From Chimonanthus salicifolius (Eukaryota > Streptophyta > Magnoliopsida > Laurales > Calycanthaceae), in contig CM023539.1 of the NCBI GenBank assembly GCA_013350335.1, positions 36,628,631-36,692,630 of the forward strand: a stretch of DNA of 64,000 bases, given 5' to 3'. Under the pieces are notes generated by a model that saw only the letters and a program-made list of their open reading frames with translations, was not told the DNA's origin and did not search any database. Below are positions 34,280 to 47,000 of the stretch, in pieces (within the stretch, counting starts at the first letter, position 1; the number at the start of each line of letters is the position of its first letter). Position numbers and translations under genes: made by a program.

Positions 34280-34619
34280 AGGGCTGCAACTCGGGTCGGG
34301 CGGGTCGGGTTTCTTAAAATCCAACCCGACCTGAGTTGATATATATGGAACCCGAATTCTCAAGCCGAACTTTAGAATCCGACTCGATCCGAATTCTAAC
34401 TCGAATCAATCCGAATTCTGACCCGACCCGCATTATGAATCCATTTTAGTCTAATTTTAGCCGGGTCGGGTTAACTCCCTGCCTGACCTGAATTTCATGC
34501 TGTTTTTATCTTCTCAACGCGACCCTGACCCGCTGACCCGAAATTCTTGACCCAACCCGCAGGATTTCTCGGGTTGGGTCATGCGTGTTGGGCCAAAACC
34601 CGACCGAGTTGCAGCCCTT
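34280..34619. mobile_element. hAT-like MITE, 340 bp, 8-bp TSD TAATTTGT
   Basis: The termini AGGGCTGCAACTCGGGTCGG and CGACCGAGTTGCAGCCCTT are inverted complements with a one-base offset. Perfect 8-bp direct repeats TAATTTGT flank it at 34272-34279 and 34620-34627. The interior is a string of CCGACCC/GGGTCGG words and has no ORF. It is the cleanest copy of the family also seen at 12441 and 17694. Confidence 0.8.
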
Positions 34620-35209
34620 TAATTTGTTTTTATCAATAGTTAGTGGGAGTTTAGGACTAATGAATAAAGAGGATTTGTTTTCTAGTATGTTGAACTTTCA
34701 ATTGTTTCCATTACTGTTGTAACCTAAGCCTTTTATATGGGCTAAATTAAGTAATGAAAGGCATGAGATAATTTCTCTAAATTCAGTTTCTGTCAGCCGG
34801 TTTGATTTCTCCTCGAATTGAGATCATTAGCTTGGTTAGAGGTACGGTTCCTCCTTGCACTAAAACCCCTATTACTACTAGCCTCTAGTTTTCATTATTT
34901 TTCTCCATTTTCTCTAGTTTTCTCCTTTGGTTCATTCCAGTTCCCTCTTCTTTATATCTCTATTTTCTCTACTTTCTTTTTCATTTACGTTTCTACTAGT
35001 TTCACAAGGTCTTTCAGTTTGGACCATTCATCTATTTCTAGGAACTATAATTCTTGACTTGCATCTTTGTTGACTTTGTACAATATTGTGTCGAAGGGTG
35101 GTTCTTTAGAGCGTTGCAGACATCATCATCAAAGATTAATCCTATCTATTTGGAGTTGGTTTTTCGAGTTTTACTTTCTAAGTTGACCATATCATAAATC
35201 ATACAATCT

Positions 35210-35525
35210 ATTATGTCTCTTTATCTCCTCCCTCCACATTTTCCCTGGTCTACATTTCCTCCTCGCACCTGCAACATGTAACCTCTTAACTCTAGAAACT
35301 AGAGTTGTATCTGGCTTCTACTAACATGCTTAAATCATCTCAAATGAGTTTCTTCCAATTTGGGCGCCTGGATACCTTGGTCTTAAAAAAAAAAGGTTAA
35401 AAATGACCATATTATGGATAGTTCAAAATTGCCTAGATGACAAATTGGGAGAAACTCGTTGAGTTGGTTTAAGCATGTTAGTAGAAGACCATATACAACT
35501 CCAGTTTCTAGAGTTTGATCTACTC
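35210..35525. pseudogene. Inverted pair of RTE-like LINE fragments with a SINE tail between
   Basis: About 35395-35520 (+) matches the GGTAGTTTGGTCATATTAGTAGAAGACC part of the 17.1-17.6 kb fragment. About 35215-35345 is the same region in reverse orientation. Between them, 35367-35396 carries the 3' signature GGATACCTTGGTCTT plus A tail of SINE family b. No coding capacity remains. Confidence 0.5.
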
Positions 35526-35921
35526 ATCCAACGTAATATACACATCTTTGCCATTAGAACTATCTTTTCTTTTCATTGTCCAGTGTTTTAAAGAGGCAAA
35601 TGTTTGGTGTGAAGATTTTAATATTAGAAATTTTGATAGATGATAGATGTTGCAATTGTCTCCTCAAAACTTGAAAACTGAAGTCTTGTCCACTTTTCCC
35701 TAATTAGATGACCATGTACTTGTTCGTCTAGAGCCTATGCACTAGATGGATCCACAAAACTGAGAAGGATTGTGTTCTGGATCCATGAAATAGTCTTATG
35801 ATGCATTGGTGAGTGCCATTGTTCAAGAAGAAACAGAATGCAAGAGTTCTTTCAATTCTCAAATCAGGCATATAAGCGCAAGAGTACAAATTACAAACAA
35901 ACACCAAGTAGTCTGTACTTG

Positions 35922-36242
35922 CTAACAATGTAAGCATGTAATATGATTGGCCTTTGTGATCAAAGTCAGAGAAGAAACTATGGTCCTGCTACACCACTTC
36001 TTCAAATTTTGCACACTGTGTATTTTTCCCTCCATCTTTCTTGTCAATGTATACCTAAGATAGTCTCCATATCTGACCTTTTTGTACATTTTATGATCCT
36101 GTTGTCTGTCCACTTCTAGATCGAAAGGTTCAATTTCCACATCATCACAAGGGCATATAAATGATGCAAATGAAATCCTTGCCTTGTTCTTGTTTGTCAC
36201 AGCTCTGTGCTCAACACTTTTGTATTTCCCATTGCTCCATAT
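35922..36242 (-). CDS. 2OG oxygenase exon 4
   Basis: The acceptor is TTATTACAG|ATATGG. It encodes IWSNGKYKSVEHRAVTN with the distal iron His and ARISFASF with the RxS motif. A Cys-containing tail of about 20 residues follows the usual end of the family and stops at 35922-35924. Confidence 0.93.
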   Translation of the reverse strand: MWSNGKYKSVEHRAVTNKNKARISFASFICPCDDVEIEPFDLEVDRQQDHKMYKKVRYGDYLRYTLTRKMEGKIHSVQNLKKWCSRTIVSSLTLITKANHITCLHC

Positions 36243-39200
36243 CTGTAATAATGCAAGGAGAAATTAAAAATGAACACAAAAGGCAATTGTATTATGGTAA
36301 TGACATTGTTCTCTGGGATAATGGCATTGGTGAATTTCAATTATGCAGAAACAAAAACCAGTAGTAGATAAGGCATGGGGATTTATGCTATCATGATATT
36401 TTGATAGTCCTTTGGTTGAAGGGGATTTTTGAAACATTGTAGCCTCTGATTTTCATGAGCTGTTATGATTCAGATCTTTTTTGACAAAATCTTTGCTCTT
36501 GCCAACTGCTCCAACATTATGTTTGCTTGCCAAGACAGGCTACTAGGTTTCTGATTTGCTCTCCCAAAGGGTTTGGAAAGATGTCTAATTTTACATGATT
36601 TTCCAATGAATCCATACACTGTTTGAGAGGAGCCCCTAGCATACTGTTGAGCATTCATTTGTTCAACATCAAAGGTTGTGGGGTCAAGTCACACTACACC
36701 TTAAGGGAAATCTGGGCCCTTGTTGAAGTAGAATGACTTTAGATTGATCTTTGCAACAAAAGAAAAAAAGGTTCCCATGTGAAGAGGGTTACTTCCATCC
36801 AATGGTTGTTGCTCCAACATTAGTGGTACACTTCTCTTCATAATGCATGGTTTGGGGGTTGTTCATCTAGCATCTACCATGAAAAGTAGTAGAAAACATT
36901 GCAGACTTTTAGAGCATATTTGGAAGAGGAAAAGCACACACAACTAAAGCAATCACAAATGTTGATGTGTACCTCGAGAGCGTCTCCTACATTTACAACT
37001 AGTGCATTTGGTACAGGTTTGACAGGTACCCACAAACCTTCATGCCGAATTTGGAGTCCTGAAATCTCATCGTCTTGCAGAAGTATGGTTATGGTGCTAG
37101 AATCTGAATGTGGGCTGACACCCAATACTTGATCAGGCCTGCAGCAAGTTGGATAGTAATTCACTCGCAGTGCTTGCATTATCTCTATATGAAGCTTCAG
37201 CAATCTATCCTTGTCCATCCCCATTAACAAAGATATGTTTGCCAGTAATTCTTCTGCTATCCTAGACACTCCAGCTGAGTATATTTCGATAGCATCTCTG
37301 CCAATGGAAGGTATAACAAAATTGTATGTTAAAAAGAAAGGTATACATGTTATGGTTTGCCAAAATAGATTATGAAAAAGTATCCATGTAATGTTTTATC
37401 TCATTGCAATGTTTCCGATTTGTTCAGATAAAATAGTCTGTAAGAAAGTACAACAGATCATTAATTGAAAAAAAAAAAACTTATTTTGACATTTTTAAGG
37501 ACTAAGCTTCTTTGCAAAAAACATTTTAGGGAGTAAGCATCCTAGAAAAAAATGAGAATTCAAAATAATGTTCTTGGATTTTGCTGCATGAAATTATTGT
37601 CGTTCTTCATGATAGTATAATTCCTGCATCGAAGCATCAAATAAATGTAAAACCGAAGAATGAATGGGTACAATGAAACATGTAGGTATTACAGCCAGAA
37701 GCAGATATGAATACAGGAAGGTTGTAAAATTATATCTATAGTACCACGCTGGTTAAAATACTCCTACAAGTTTGGGAATAATACTCATACACTGGGATAA
37801 TTATGAAATCCAGCCTAGGTATCTAGGGATTGAAATTGAGCCTGAAAATCTGAAAGACAGATTTGCTGACCCAACTGTAATTGGGCTTTTCACAAGCAAG
37901 CATATCCTAAAATCCAGTCCATTTCCATCTACTATTGTGGGAGTTTGGCCTAAAAATTCAAAGACCTGGGCACATTAATGGGGCTTGATGGAGGCTAGCC
38001 CAGCCTGAACCAAGCCAGTTTCCACTCCTAAGGTATCCATGTGATCTTTAATCTACAATGCACAATATAGGCTTCTGGTTCCCTAAGCACAGATAAGAAT
38101 TTTGAGCATCTTAATGATAATAGAACCAAATCTCACCACACCATCACCGACGATGAGTGAGTCCTTACATAGGAGTTATTACAACAGTCATTACAGATTT
38201 AAATTTAAACAGAGACTAACTAACCAACAAACTAATTTTATCCTAATCCTAACATCAATAAATGACACTTGGATAAAATCTATCATTTATATGCTTGAAC
38301 AAACAAACATACTTGAGCCCAGGAGGAGTTGTTGGCCAGTAGTTTAATTTCCTAAACTTGGAAGGATATATCAATAAAACCAATACATCAGCCCAGTCCA
38401 GCTTCTGCTCTTCAGAGACAACATAGATTTGTCCATATCCGTGTAGGTCATCCGACGGCATTGCGTACTTCTTCTTTACTTCTAATGGAAGTTCAAAAAA
38501 CTCAGCTGCAGCTACTTTAATCGTCTGTAGCACCTCTTCTATTCCATGATTTACTATCTGCAAGGTGGTTTCATTGTGGATCAGTTCAATGATGATAGCC
38601 GATGATGAGCAGATAATTTAGGAAAGGAGTTTGTAGACAGAATCTGAAGTTGATTCATCCAGTCAATCTTATCATAGTGAGATAATTTGTTCTTTACTCA
38701 AATTATTTGAACTGTCAATTGCAGGAAATATAGAATGAACTATTAAATGCTACATTTGAGAAACAAAGAGCAAGACTTGGAGAATGGAAGGTTATCAATA
38801 TCTGATGTGAAAAGAAAAAGAACATGATAGATTGTATAATGACTAAGAATATAACTTTTGTTAGGATAGATAGAAAATTAAGTTTGATGACAACAAAGAA
38901 GTTCACATTAGCAGCTAAAATGAATGTTGATCTCATTTCAAGAATCATCATTTTAATGAGAATGCAGGAATAACCTTGAATTGTTTAATACTAATGTCTA
39001 AATTTTTTTGGCCCAATTTAAGGGAGAAACAATTATTTGTTTTCATTCAAGAGATGATGATCGTGAGTCTGGGATATTTTTTGCAGACCTGAAAAAAACC
39101 CCAGTCTTTGCAAGCCACGTCAAGCTTTCTAAGTTCATCTTTGTCCCCATTTGAAAGTGCAGATAAATCGATGACTGGAATTTCAGACAAAAGACGTGAC

Positions 39201-39364
39201 AGATCGGCATCATTGGGTGTTTCTTCTTTGTTTCTTATGTATCTCTCGGGAACGGTTGAAGGGTCCTTCCTTACCATTTCCTGAACGTTTTCCACAGATA
39301 GGGACTTTCCCCATGACTTCATTTCCTCTCTCTCTGCTCCTTCGAAAGCAACCTTGGTTCCCAT
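35922..39364 (-). CDS. Fe(II)/2-oxoglutarate-dependent oxygenase, SRG1-like, four exons
   Basis: The coding sequence joins 39364-39089, 38557-38313, 37297-36973 and 36242-35922 on the - strand, with GT-AG introns and all phases consistent, for 388 residues. Residues 1-92 hold the DIOX_N start (IPVIDLSALS, ACKDWGFFQ). Exon 2 has IVNHGIEEV and the SRG1 signature SEEQKLDWADV. Exon 3 carries NYYP (220-223) and the iron ligands H237 and D239 in SPHSDSS. Exon 4 carries H294 (VEHRAVTN) and the 2-oxoglutarate-binding R304/S306 (ARISF). All catalytic residues are present. The family is soluble and oxidises specialised metabolites, alkaloids or hormones. S-norcoclaurine-synthase-1-like, codeine demethylase-like and senescence-related SRG1 enzymes share this architecture, so the substrate cannot be predicted. 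The tail is about 20 residues longer than usual. Confidence 0.93.
36600..36772 (+). repeat. Possible SINE fragment in oxygenase intron 3
   Basis: A B-box-like GGGGTCAAGTCACAC near 36680 and an A-rich end (ACAAAAGAAAAAAAGG, near 36757-36772) suggest a tRNA-derived SINE. The A box is weak and target duplications are not clear. Confidence 0.3.
36973..37297 (-). CDS. 2OG oxygenase exon 3
   Basis: The acceptor is TTGGCAG|AGATG and the donor CTCGAG|GTACAC. It encodes DAIEIYSAGVSRIAEELL, ALRVNYYPTC, the HxD iron motif in SPHSDSSTITILLQ, and GLWVPVKPVPNALVVNVGDA. Confidence 0.94.
38313..38557 (-). CDS. 2OG oxygenase exon 2
   Basis: The acceptor is CCTTGCAG|ATAG and the donor CTCAA|GTATGT. It encodes IVNHGIEEVLQTIK, AAAEFFELPLEVKKKYAMPS, EEQKLDWADVLVLLIYP and the PPGL segment. 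This matches the SRG1-type exon order. Confidence 0.92.
39089..39364 (-). CDS. 2OG oxygenase exon 1
   Basis: It starts MGTKVAFEGAEREEMKSWGK and ends CKDWGFFQ|gtctgc after 92 full codons. The ATG is the first in frame downstream of a TATA-like motif. Confidence 0.92.
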
Positions 39365-39427
39365 CTCTCTGTTTGTACTATCAGATCACCTGACCAGCTC
39401 TGTTACTGGCCACACCCACACTGCTAC

Positions 39428-39434
39428 ATATATA
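39428..39434 (-). promoter_or_regulatory. TATA-box candidate for the 2OG oxygenase
   Basis: On the - strand GTGTATATATGTAGC centres on TATATAT, 64-70 bp upstream of the ATG at 39364. That would put the start of transcription about 30-40 bp before the ATG. It is placed by motif and distance only. Confidence 0.45.
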
Positions 39435-39444
39435 CACTAGAGAG

Positions 39445-40700
39445 AGGAATCTTGGAGGGCTACTCCCTGTGGAATTCACTTGGATGCTTAAGGACGGCCC
39501 TCCAAAAGAGCAGAGGGCTCCACTTAATTGCATACCAATTGTCATTATGTGGAACGGGCGGTTTCCATGCATCTTACTAAGGTGGGATTGTGTTTTATTT
39601 CTGTGGCATGTTAGTAAGTGTTCACTTGTGCACTTTTAAAGCTTCTAAGGTCGATAGCATTCTAAAAACAGAGTTTCAAAACAACTCGTTAACCATTAAC
39701 AGTTTCAGATGTTGGTGTCAGCTCATAAACTGTAATAACTTACCGATTAAACATCCACCATATTAATGGAAACGATTGACTTTCTGTAAGTGTATTGCCA
39801 TTTTTTGTCAGTTTCTCAATCACGGGATTGTAATTGATTTATTGGTTGCTTATTTCCTCTTCACATAGGCTTGTACTTTTCTACATCTTCACTGTTAATG
39901 AGAGAGACAATTGAGCCATTTTACAGAATTCTACGCACCACATCCATCATCGTAACCAGGTCCAAGGTTCAGTGGGTTTATAAAGTTCAGATTCTGTTTT
40001 TGTGTGAAAATCCAACAGTGGATATGGGAGATGAAGCTTCAACTGGGGACAATATCAATTCAAAAGTGGCTTCAAGAGTTGGACACAGTTTGAATTGATC
40101 ATTAAGATTTGCCAAGTTTGTCAGATAATTAAAAACAGCTCAATGGATAACTATGCAGGTATCTTCCTCATCTTTCCTGAGAAAAATGCCTCTTGTCTGG
40201 ATTCGTGAAGCTGGATGAGCAAGAAAGATTTGTCCAGGTGATGTGACATTTTGGACTTTGGAAGGGAGGTTCAAGTGCTTTGGAATTGTCAGGGGGAGAA
40301 TTTGGGTGAGATGATGCGTGCGTTTCTGAAAAATATTCTAACATCTTTAGCAATTTGTGGTTGTTTGTCTTGTATCTCAGCGGTAAACAAGAAAATTATA
40401 TTAGAAATAAAAGAGTGCAGATACAAGAGGAAAAGAAAACAACGACGGGTAAAAACAGAAAATACAATAAAAACAAGAACAAGAAGTCCTCCAAACTCAA
40501 AAAAGGAAAATGCCGGAAAAACAAAGGTCGGTGACTTCTAAACTCGGCAAAATAATCTGCGACTCCATTCGCTGCTCAGTCAGTCTGGACAAAGGATTCA
40601 TCCATCCCTGAAGCCAACTCCCTAATCTCTCTAACCAAAGCGACCAGTTTTCAGGGTGGACGTTTTGTCCCTTTGCCACATAATTGTATTTGTCGAATCC
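39445..40700. other. Intergenic, no gene recognised
   Basis: Several short open frames occur but none has recognisable motifs. There is a purine-rich stretch at 40400-40520. Confidence 0.45.
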
Positions 40701-40744
40701 TGTTCAATAATGAATTTTCCTTATTTGTCTTAGTGTCTCTTCTT

Positions 40745-40935
40745 TTATGACTTGTATGTCCCTTTTTTATGGTTATCCCGCCGCGTCTCATCCTAATACT
40801 TTCGGGCATGTGAAAACCTACAAATATGCACACACTGAGTAAAACTGCGGAAAGTGGCATTTGAGATTGCTCGTGAATCGAACACAAAACTCTTGCTTCT
40901 GAGGCGGGTTCTTGGTTGTCGTGCCAACCCCTAGG
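40745..40935 (-). mobile_element. tRNA-derived SINE, reverse orientation
   Basis: On the - strand an A-box-like TTGGCACGACAACCAAG and a B-box-like TGTTCGATTCACG are at tRNA-like spacing. A body of about 120 bp follows, ending near a T-rich (+ strand) segment. The head resembles family b (GGCTTGGCGGTCAAG). Flanking duplications were not resolved. Confidence 0.5.
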
Positions 40936-40939
40936 AGTA

Positions 40940-43900
40940 TACAAAAATTAGATAAACAAAACAAGTTATGGCTTCATGAGCTAAATATATTTTAGTATTG
41001 ATGGTCATTGTTATAACTTGTCTTCACGTGCGTCTTTTGCATTTCATGGTTGTTTGTCTGTTCATCCTTGTAATTGCAGAAGGCAATCCATATCAACTTC
41101 AAGCAGAAAGATACCTTACATTATTCATTTGTAGGAGGTACGAAAGTCCTGCTGCTTGTTAACCGGATGTAAAACAACCGTTATCTATAGTTGTTATTTA
41201 TCTTCTTATATAAATTTAGGACTTAAAATTGAGTTAGGGAAAATTCATTTTCAATGGACCTACTGCCCATCTTAAGCCCTAATACAAAAATCGAAAGCAA
41301 GCAAAGGAAATGAATCTTAACATTTCTTTAATTACCGTTGTGATTTAATGACATGAATCCATTAATTGATTGTGATTTGCTTTCATAATATTGAGAAAAA
41401 AATTACAAAAAAATAGTCATGACTAAAATATAATAAGAAATTTTAAGATGGGTGCCCATTGTAAGATGGGCATACTCTTTTAAAGAATATAGGTTTTAGT
41501 GAACTTTCCACTTTATCCCTTTCCGTACGTATGGATTTTAGTGGACTTTCAAAAATCGGTTCAGTGGATCGGTGCACCAACCAGATCACTTAGAAATGGA
41601 AATTTGAGGAAAGTTATCCGGTCAGTGCACCGATTTGAACTCCCAAAAAATCGATGATTTTGCCGAACCACGTAAATCTCAATTTCTTGATTTATTGATT
41701 GTTCTGTTGGTTATTTTCCACACATATTATTCCTAAGACAAACATCTTTTTCCATTCCAAATGCACATCTCTCTCTCTTTCAAATCCTGCTTCTCTCAGC
41801 TTTTCCTCTAAGGCGGTGGAAGAGGGGATCATCGATGCTACATACGATAATCCGGAAGAGACGGTGGCTGGGGTCGAAGCACACCAACAAACCTGCAAAG
41901 CTTTGAGATGGAATAAGAGAGAGAGATGTGCATCTGCGATGGAAAGAGGCGTTTGAGATGGAAGAACGGAAGAGCTGCGATGGGAAGGTTTAGGCAAATG
42001 AGCAGCAGAGATGGGGTAAAATGGAAATTTCGAAAAATATATTCCCTCGTGTTCCGTTAGAAAAAATCACGGTGTACAATCAACGCCTTTCAAGACCTGA
42101 ATAAACAGCTGGCGGTAGTAAACTAACTAAACAAACTGCTAACTGTTGTTAGCAGTATGGATAAAATTCTATTTCTTAATAGCTAATTATTACCAATTTG
42201 TTTAGAATTATAAATTTAACTTTAGAAAGATTAATACAATTGTACAGTAAAAGTATTTGAAAATTTCAAACCTCCTTATTAGAGCGATCATATGTAGCAG
42301 CAATTCTCCATTTAAATACACATATTATACTTATACTGGATGTATTTTGTAAAAAATCATGTCTTCATGTATTTTTCTAAATTATATGAAGGTATAATAC
42401 ATGTATTATACTTATAATTTATAATTCACAAATTATTCAACTATTTTATCTGAAGTCTATCTTTCTATAATATTTAATATATAATTTAGGCATTTTCTTA
42501 TTTCTCAAAGTGGTTCTAAACATTGAACATTTAAAAAAAGAAAAGAAAGATAGAACGATGAAAAATTATGAATTTTTTCTAATTTTGAATATTGGAAATT
42601 ATATTTTCATTCTATAAACATTACTTAGCAGAATCGAAACACTACTGAATAAAATTTTTAATATCAATGTGAAATATATAATATAACAAATTAACAAGCC
42701 ATTTATAAAAATTAAGACTAAGAAAAAATAATATATTCACAAAATTAAATAAGAACAACATACTTAGCAGAGTATTAAAGTTCAATAAGAGCAATCTCAA
42801 CAAACTTTGAGTGGTGCAATAACCTAATTTTTATTAATTAATTAATTTAATTAAAATAAATTAATAGATAGGAGTCTGGATGGTCAGATCAAGTTGACAC
42901 TCTAATCTTACCTTGCCCACATTAAATTAAGGTGTACCCAACCCATATTTCGGCCTTCTTCTCACTTGCCACAACCCAGCCCATTCTTAATTTAGGCCAA
43001 CCAATTTTAGTTGGGTTAAACTAGTTCACGGGTTAACAAGTGCAATTAAGTAGATAATTTTATCTATATATATTATATTGGTATTTTTCAAGCAAAAAGA
43101 CATCTATAAAAACAGGTCTCAACCACTAAAATGTAATCACGGTAAAGAATTAAGTAAAAAAAAAACTATTAAATAAAGATAGAAAAAAAATGAAGATTAC
43201 GTATAAGTCAAGTTATACAAAGCATGGCCCTAATCGATCTCAACTTAAAAATTATTTTTTTAATTTTACCAAACTCATATTTTTAATAAGTTGGATTAGC
43301 CCATCCATATTTCTTACTGAATTAGTCCATACGTTCAATAAACCCAAAGAAATTGAAGTGATGATCAAAATCTATAGAAGCAAGAGTTACTGAGTATACG
43401 TTCCTAAAAAGGCTTGTACATACTCCGAAAATCAGTCGATTATTATCAAAATATATATATATATATATATAGAGTTAATATTATTGAGTGATGGTAAAAA
43501 GTAAAGTATATATTATCAATTCAACACTAGTTCTAAAGGAACTCCACGAGCACTTCTTCTGATACCTACATTACTCCACCCTCAACTTCTTCCCCCACAC
43601 CCACCGACATCCCATAAATTAAATTTCTATATGGTGTCAATTATTTTAAATAAACACACCATTAAATAAAACTCAAGGTCTACAACACAATCAAATCTTT
43701 AGGGCTAAAACAATCATGAGTCATTTATTCACGATGAATTTCGGCAAATAACTATTCAAATATAAATATTTCCAACTAATCCATCCTCATAATATAAGGT
43801 AGTCATGTAAAATGTATCCTATTTTACATGTTTTTGAATAAGATTTCAAATCACTGCAATTTTATGAAAATTCAATATCGTTTGATATTTCAAATATGCT

Positions 43901-44460
43901 TGCACAGTCATATATTTTTTTTCAATTACATCGTGGCTGTTTAAAGAAATTTTGTCCTAATTGCTATTTCAAGTCTTTAAACCAAAATAGAACTTTCCCG
44001 CAGCTCCTTCTTTCGGCCAGCAAATAGAGCCCCTTCTTTGGATTGAAATAAGTTGAAAATCCATTCATTGAAGACCTGATCTATCATACAAGCCCATGAG
44101 CCAATAAATTAGATGATTCGGACCCCAATAGAAGCCATTTCGAACCCTATTTTGACACCTCAAAAACTGCATGCAATTTGGCCAATTTTAACATTGTCCT
44201 CTAATCTTGGCTTATGTTCTTCATGAATTTAATTTTAATTTGCTGCAAGGTGTCTGAATTGATTTTTACATCATTAACTAAGGATAATGCTCCATAGCTC
44301 GACCAGCTACCAATGACTTTTGCACCGACAATTTGAGCTCTAATGGCTTAATAGCTTTTCTTAAAAGGCAGTTTGTCATTTTCAGCTATTTAAAAATAAG
44401 AAATATAGAAAATAAGACCATTTCATCTTCTTCTATGGAATAGGACCCTTTGTCAAAACT
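40940..44460. other. AT-rich intergenic DNA
   Basis: No gene is supported. The region is AT-rich with a (TA)n tract at 43450-43471. A purine-rich segment at 41760-42000 gives open frames by composition only. Confidence 0.45.
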
Positions 44461-44467
44461 ACATAAT

Positions 44468-45062
44468 GTGACAATTTCCTCTCCTTCCAAGAATCTATTT
44501 CTCATGTGAGTAACGAAAAATTTAGAAAAAAAAAAGAGGTTTTTCTCACCCACAAGACAATGTTTTGTTTATTTTCAATAAAAATAAAGATTTTGACTCT
44601 AACAACTAAAACATCATAACCCAACATGTGGTTAGATTTGAAGCCGAGTTTCACAACACTTATTGGAATATGAATAGAATCCTAATACAATTTTTTTCAC
44701 GGAATTGTTTTCTTCATGAACATGCACAAACGATCTCGAAGTGATAACAATAGATATTATTAGCAAGAAAAAAAGTGCTTTGTGACAATTTCCTCTCCTT
44801 CCAAAGAATCTATTTCCCACGAGTATACAAAAAATTAAGAGAGGTTTTTCCCACCCACCAAGACAATGCTTTGTTTAATTTTAATAAAATAAAGATTTTG
44901 ACTCTAACAACCAAAACGTTAGAACCCAATATGTGGCCTAGATTTGAAGCTAGATTTCATTACAGTTGTTGAAATATGAATAGAACCCTAACACAATTTT
45001 TTTCAAAGAATTGTTTCTTCGTGAAAATAGACACGTGACTTTGAAGTGATAACAATAAATAG
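44468..45062. repeat. Direct tandem duplication, about 300-bp unit
   Basis: 44468-44763 and 44782-45062 share GTGACAATTTCCTCTCCTTCC, AAAGATTTTGACTCTAACAA, GATTTGAAGC, ATATGAATAGAA and GAAGTGATAACAATA in the same order with scattered substitutions and small indels. No coding function was recognised. Confidence 0.8.
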
Positions 45063-45064
45063 TA

Positions 45065-45476
45065 GTCCTTCTGTCCCAAAACACTTGATATATATTTTGG
45101 AAATTGTCCCAAATTACTTATCATATTCCTTTATTTTTATATTAAATCAAAGCTTTAACATTTTTCAATAGATCCAAATCACCTTCGAAAGACGGCCTTC
45201 TTTTATAAACTTTGACTTGACTGCAGTATTCTGTAATTACTTCCACCTCCGACTCTCATCATCTGGAATCATACATTGCTATATAGTTATGAATGGCTCA
45301 TTGAGTACTAAATTAAGTTTATTGAGGGTTATTCATAATCTTATTATCTCAAAATCATTCATATCAGGTTCGTATTGACTTAGAAAATCTATTAATAGGT
45401 TTTTGGTGCGCGCGAAAACTGATCCTTAAGAAATAAAAAATTTCGAAATAAGACAAGTATTTTGGGACAAAAGGAG
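45065..45476. mobile_element. Stowaway-type (Tc1/mariner) MITE
   Basis: The left end GTCCTTCTGTCCCAAAACAC and right end AAGTATTTTGGGACAAAAGG are inverted complements. They are close to the well-known plant terminus CTCCCTCCGTCCCAAAATA. The flanking dinucleotide is TA on both sides (45063-45064, 45477-45478), the expected mariner target. It is 412 bp and has no ORF. It follows directly on the 300-bp duplication. Confidence 0.75.
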
Positions 45477-45757
45477 TATTAGTCACTGAAAGGTTTTTGA
45501 GCTACATCTCAGATTCCCAATAGTAACTAAATTGCAATAAAAATTGAAATAAATACATCAAGCCAAGAGATTCTTCCCCAATCACTGCCTGAATTGATTC
45601 AAAGCTCCTACAAAATCCTTTGTCGCCACAACCGATTGGATTGTGCAGGATTAGTCCTTTCCATGATAATACTCCATTGTGTTCTTGATGGTCCAATGAC
45701 ATCAAAGCACTGCTTCACTGCCTAGGAGACACAGCAAAAGTAAGACATTGATACTGT

Positions 45758-47000
45758 TAGGACAGAAATTAGATTATAATAATGTGTGATTTGGATTATG
45801 TTTCTCTCTCTCTCTTCAATGTACATGTATAAATACATTAGTTCTTGGTTATTCTCCCACTACCTCTCCAGCTACCCCTTGCTATTTTACCACTGTCTGC
45901 TATTTGACAAATTTTCTTTCCTACCTCCACTTTCTACTACTTCCTTCTATTCCCAAATCCATCCCCAGACCATCTCCTTTCCATGTCTAAATCACCTGAT
46001 TTCCATTTGTTTCATTGCTCAGTTGTCCATCTTCTTCAACTCAATTCATTTGCTATACCAAATTTTCCATACAATACTGACACCCTTTTATGTCCGACTT
46101 CTATATCACACAAGGATCTGCTCATCAGTTTCCATCTGACGTTGTCTCTAATGTTTTGGACTCTTTGCTTCTTCAAGACTTCTCCATCTCCATCACTATT
46201 GCCCTTCCTTTCTCCAAGCTTTTCCCCTCCCTAGACATCTTCTGCATTACAAGATATGTTCTGCTCAGTCTCCGACAACCTCACCATTTTATACTCTCGT
46301 CTAATTCCAATTTCAACTGCTTTGATTTTCCTGGCCTACCCATATCACCGTCACCATCTCTTTGCATTCCCCTCTCACTACTTTGCTTTCTGCACAAGTT
46401 ACTTGTTTTGTTTCCTCATCAATTCCACTCTCCCATCCAATCTATTTACATCTTTTTCTCCAACTTATCTTCTTCATCTTTTGTGCAGGTTCTTTTTTCC
46501 CTACAATTCAATCCTGAACTCCATTTCAAGTTTTCAACTTCCTGACTGCATCTCCAATATTCTTCTTCATTGGTCCTCCATATCTATCAAATATCTTTCA
46601 GGTTTGTTTCACCACCTCTGCGCTTTTGCATCTTCTCTGGTTTGCTAGCTAGTGCTACATTGCTATTGTTATAGTTCGTATCCATCTGCATCTTCACCAA
46701 TCAAGCATTGTGATGTGTCGATCATGTTCATCTTTGCTCCAGTATGTTACATCTCCACCATCGATCATCTTCCACACTAGATCAACTTGTGTGTATTCAT
46801 CTGACTGTTGGCTACCTCACATTGATGCCATTTGACCATTGGATTTCTTCTACCTAGTTTTTGAATAAATCTAAAATCAAGAGAGGGGGAAGGACTGCTT
46901 TCGGATAGAGATGAGATTACGACAACATTAGATTTTGAATAATCTCCAAATCAAGGATTACATCTAACTCTTAGGAGTTATTTCTTCTATGTATATGCAT
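45758..47000 (+). other. Pyrimidine-rich repeat-like region, unidentified
   Basis: CT-rich DNA gives several overlapping open frames of 80-150 codons in all + frames, which points to composition and not coding. TGTTAGGACAG at 45758 could be an LTR start and the segment near 46900-47000 an LTR-like end. No paired repeat or target duplication was established. Confidence 0.35.

Noticed and set aside
41692..41997. Complementary ORFs on both strands near 41.7-42.0 kb
   Set aside because: They overlap each other and lie in a purine-rich patch; no family resemblance was seen.
45786..46648. Four overlapping + strand ORFs of 80-151 codons
   Set aside because: All three frames are open over CT-rich DNA and none has a recognisable domain. 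I treat the region as unidentified repeat-like sequence.
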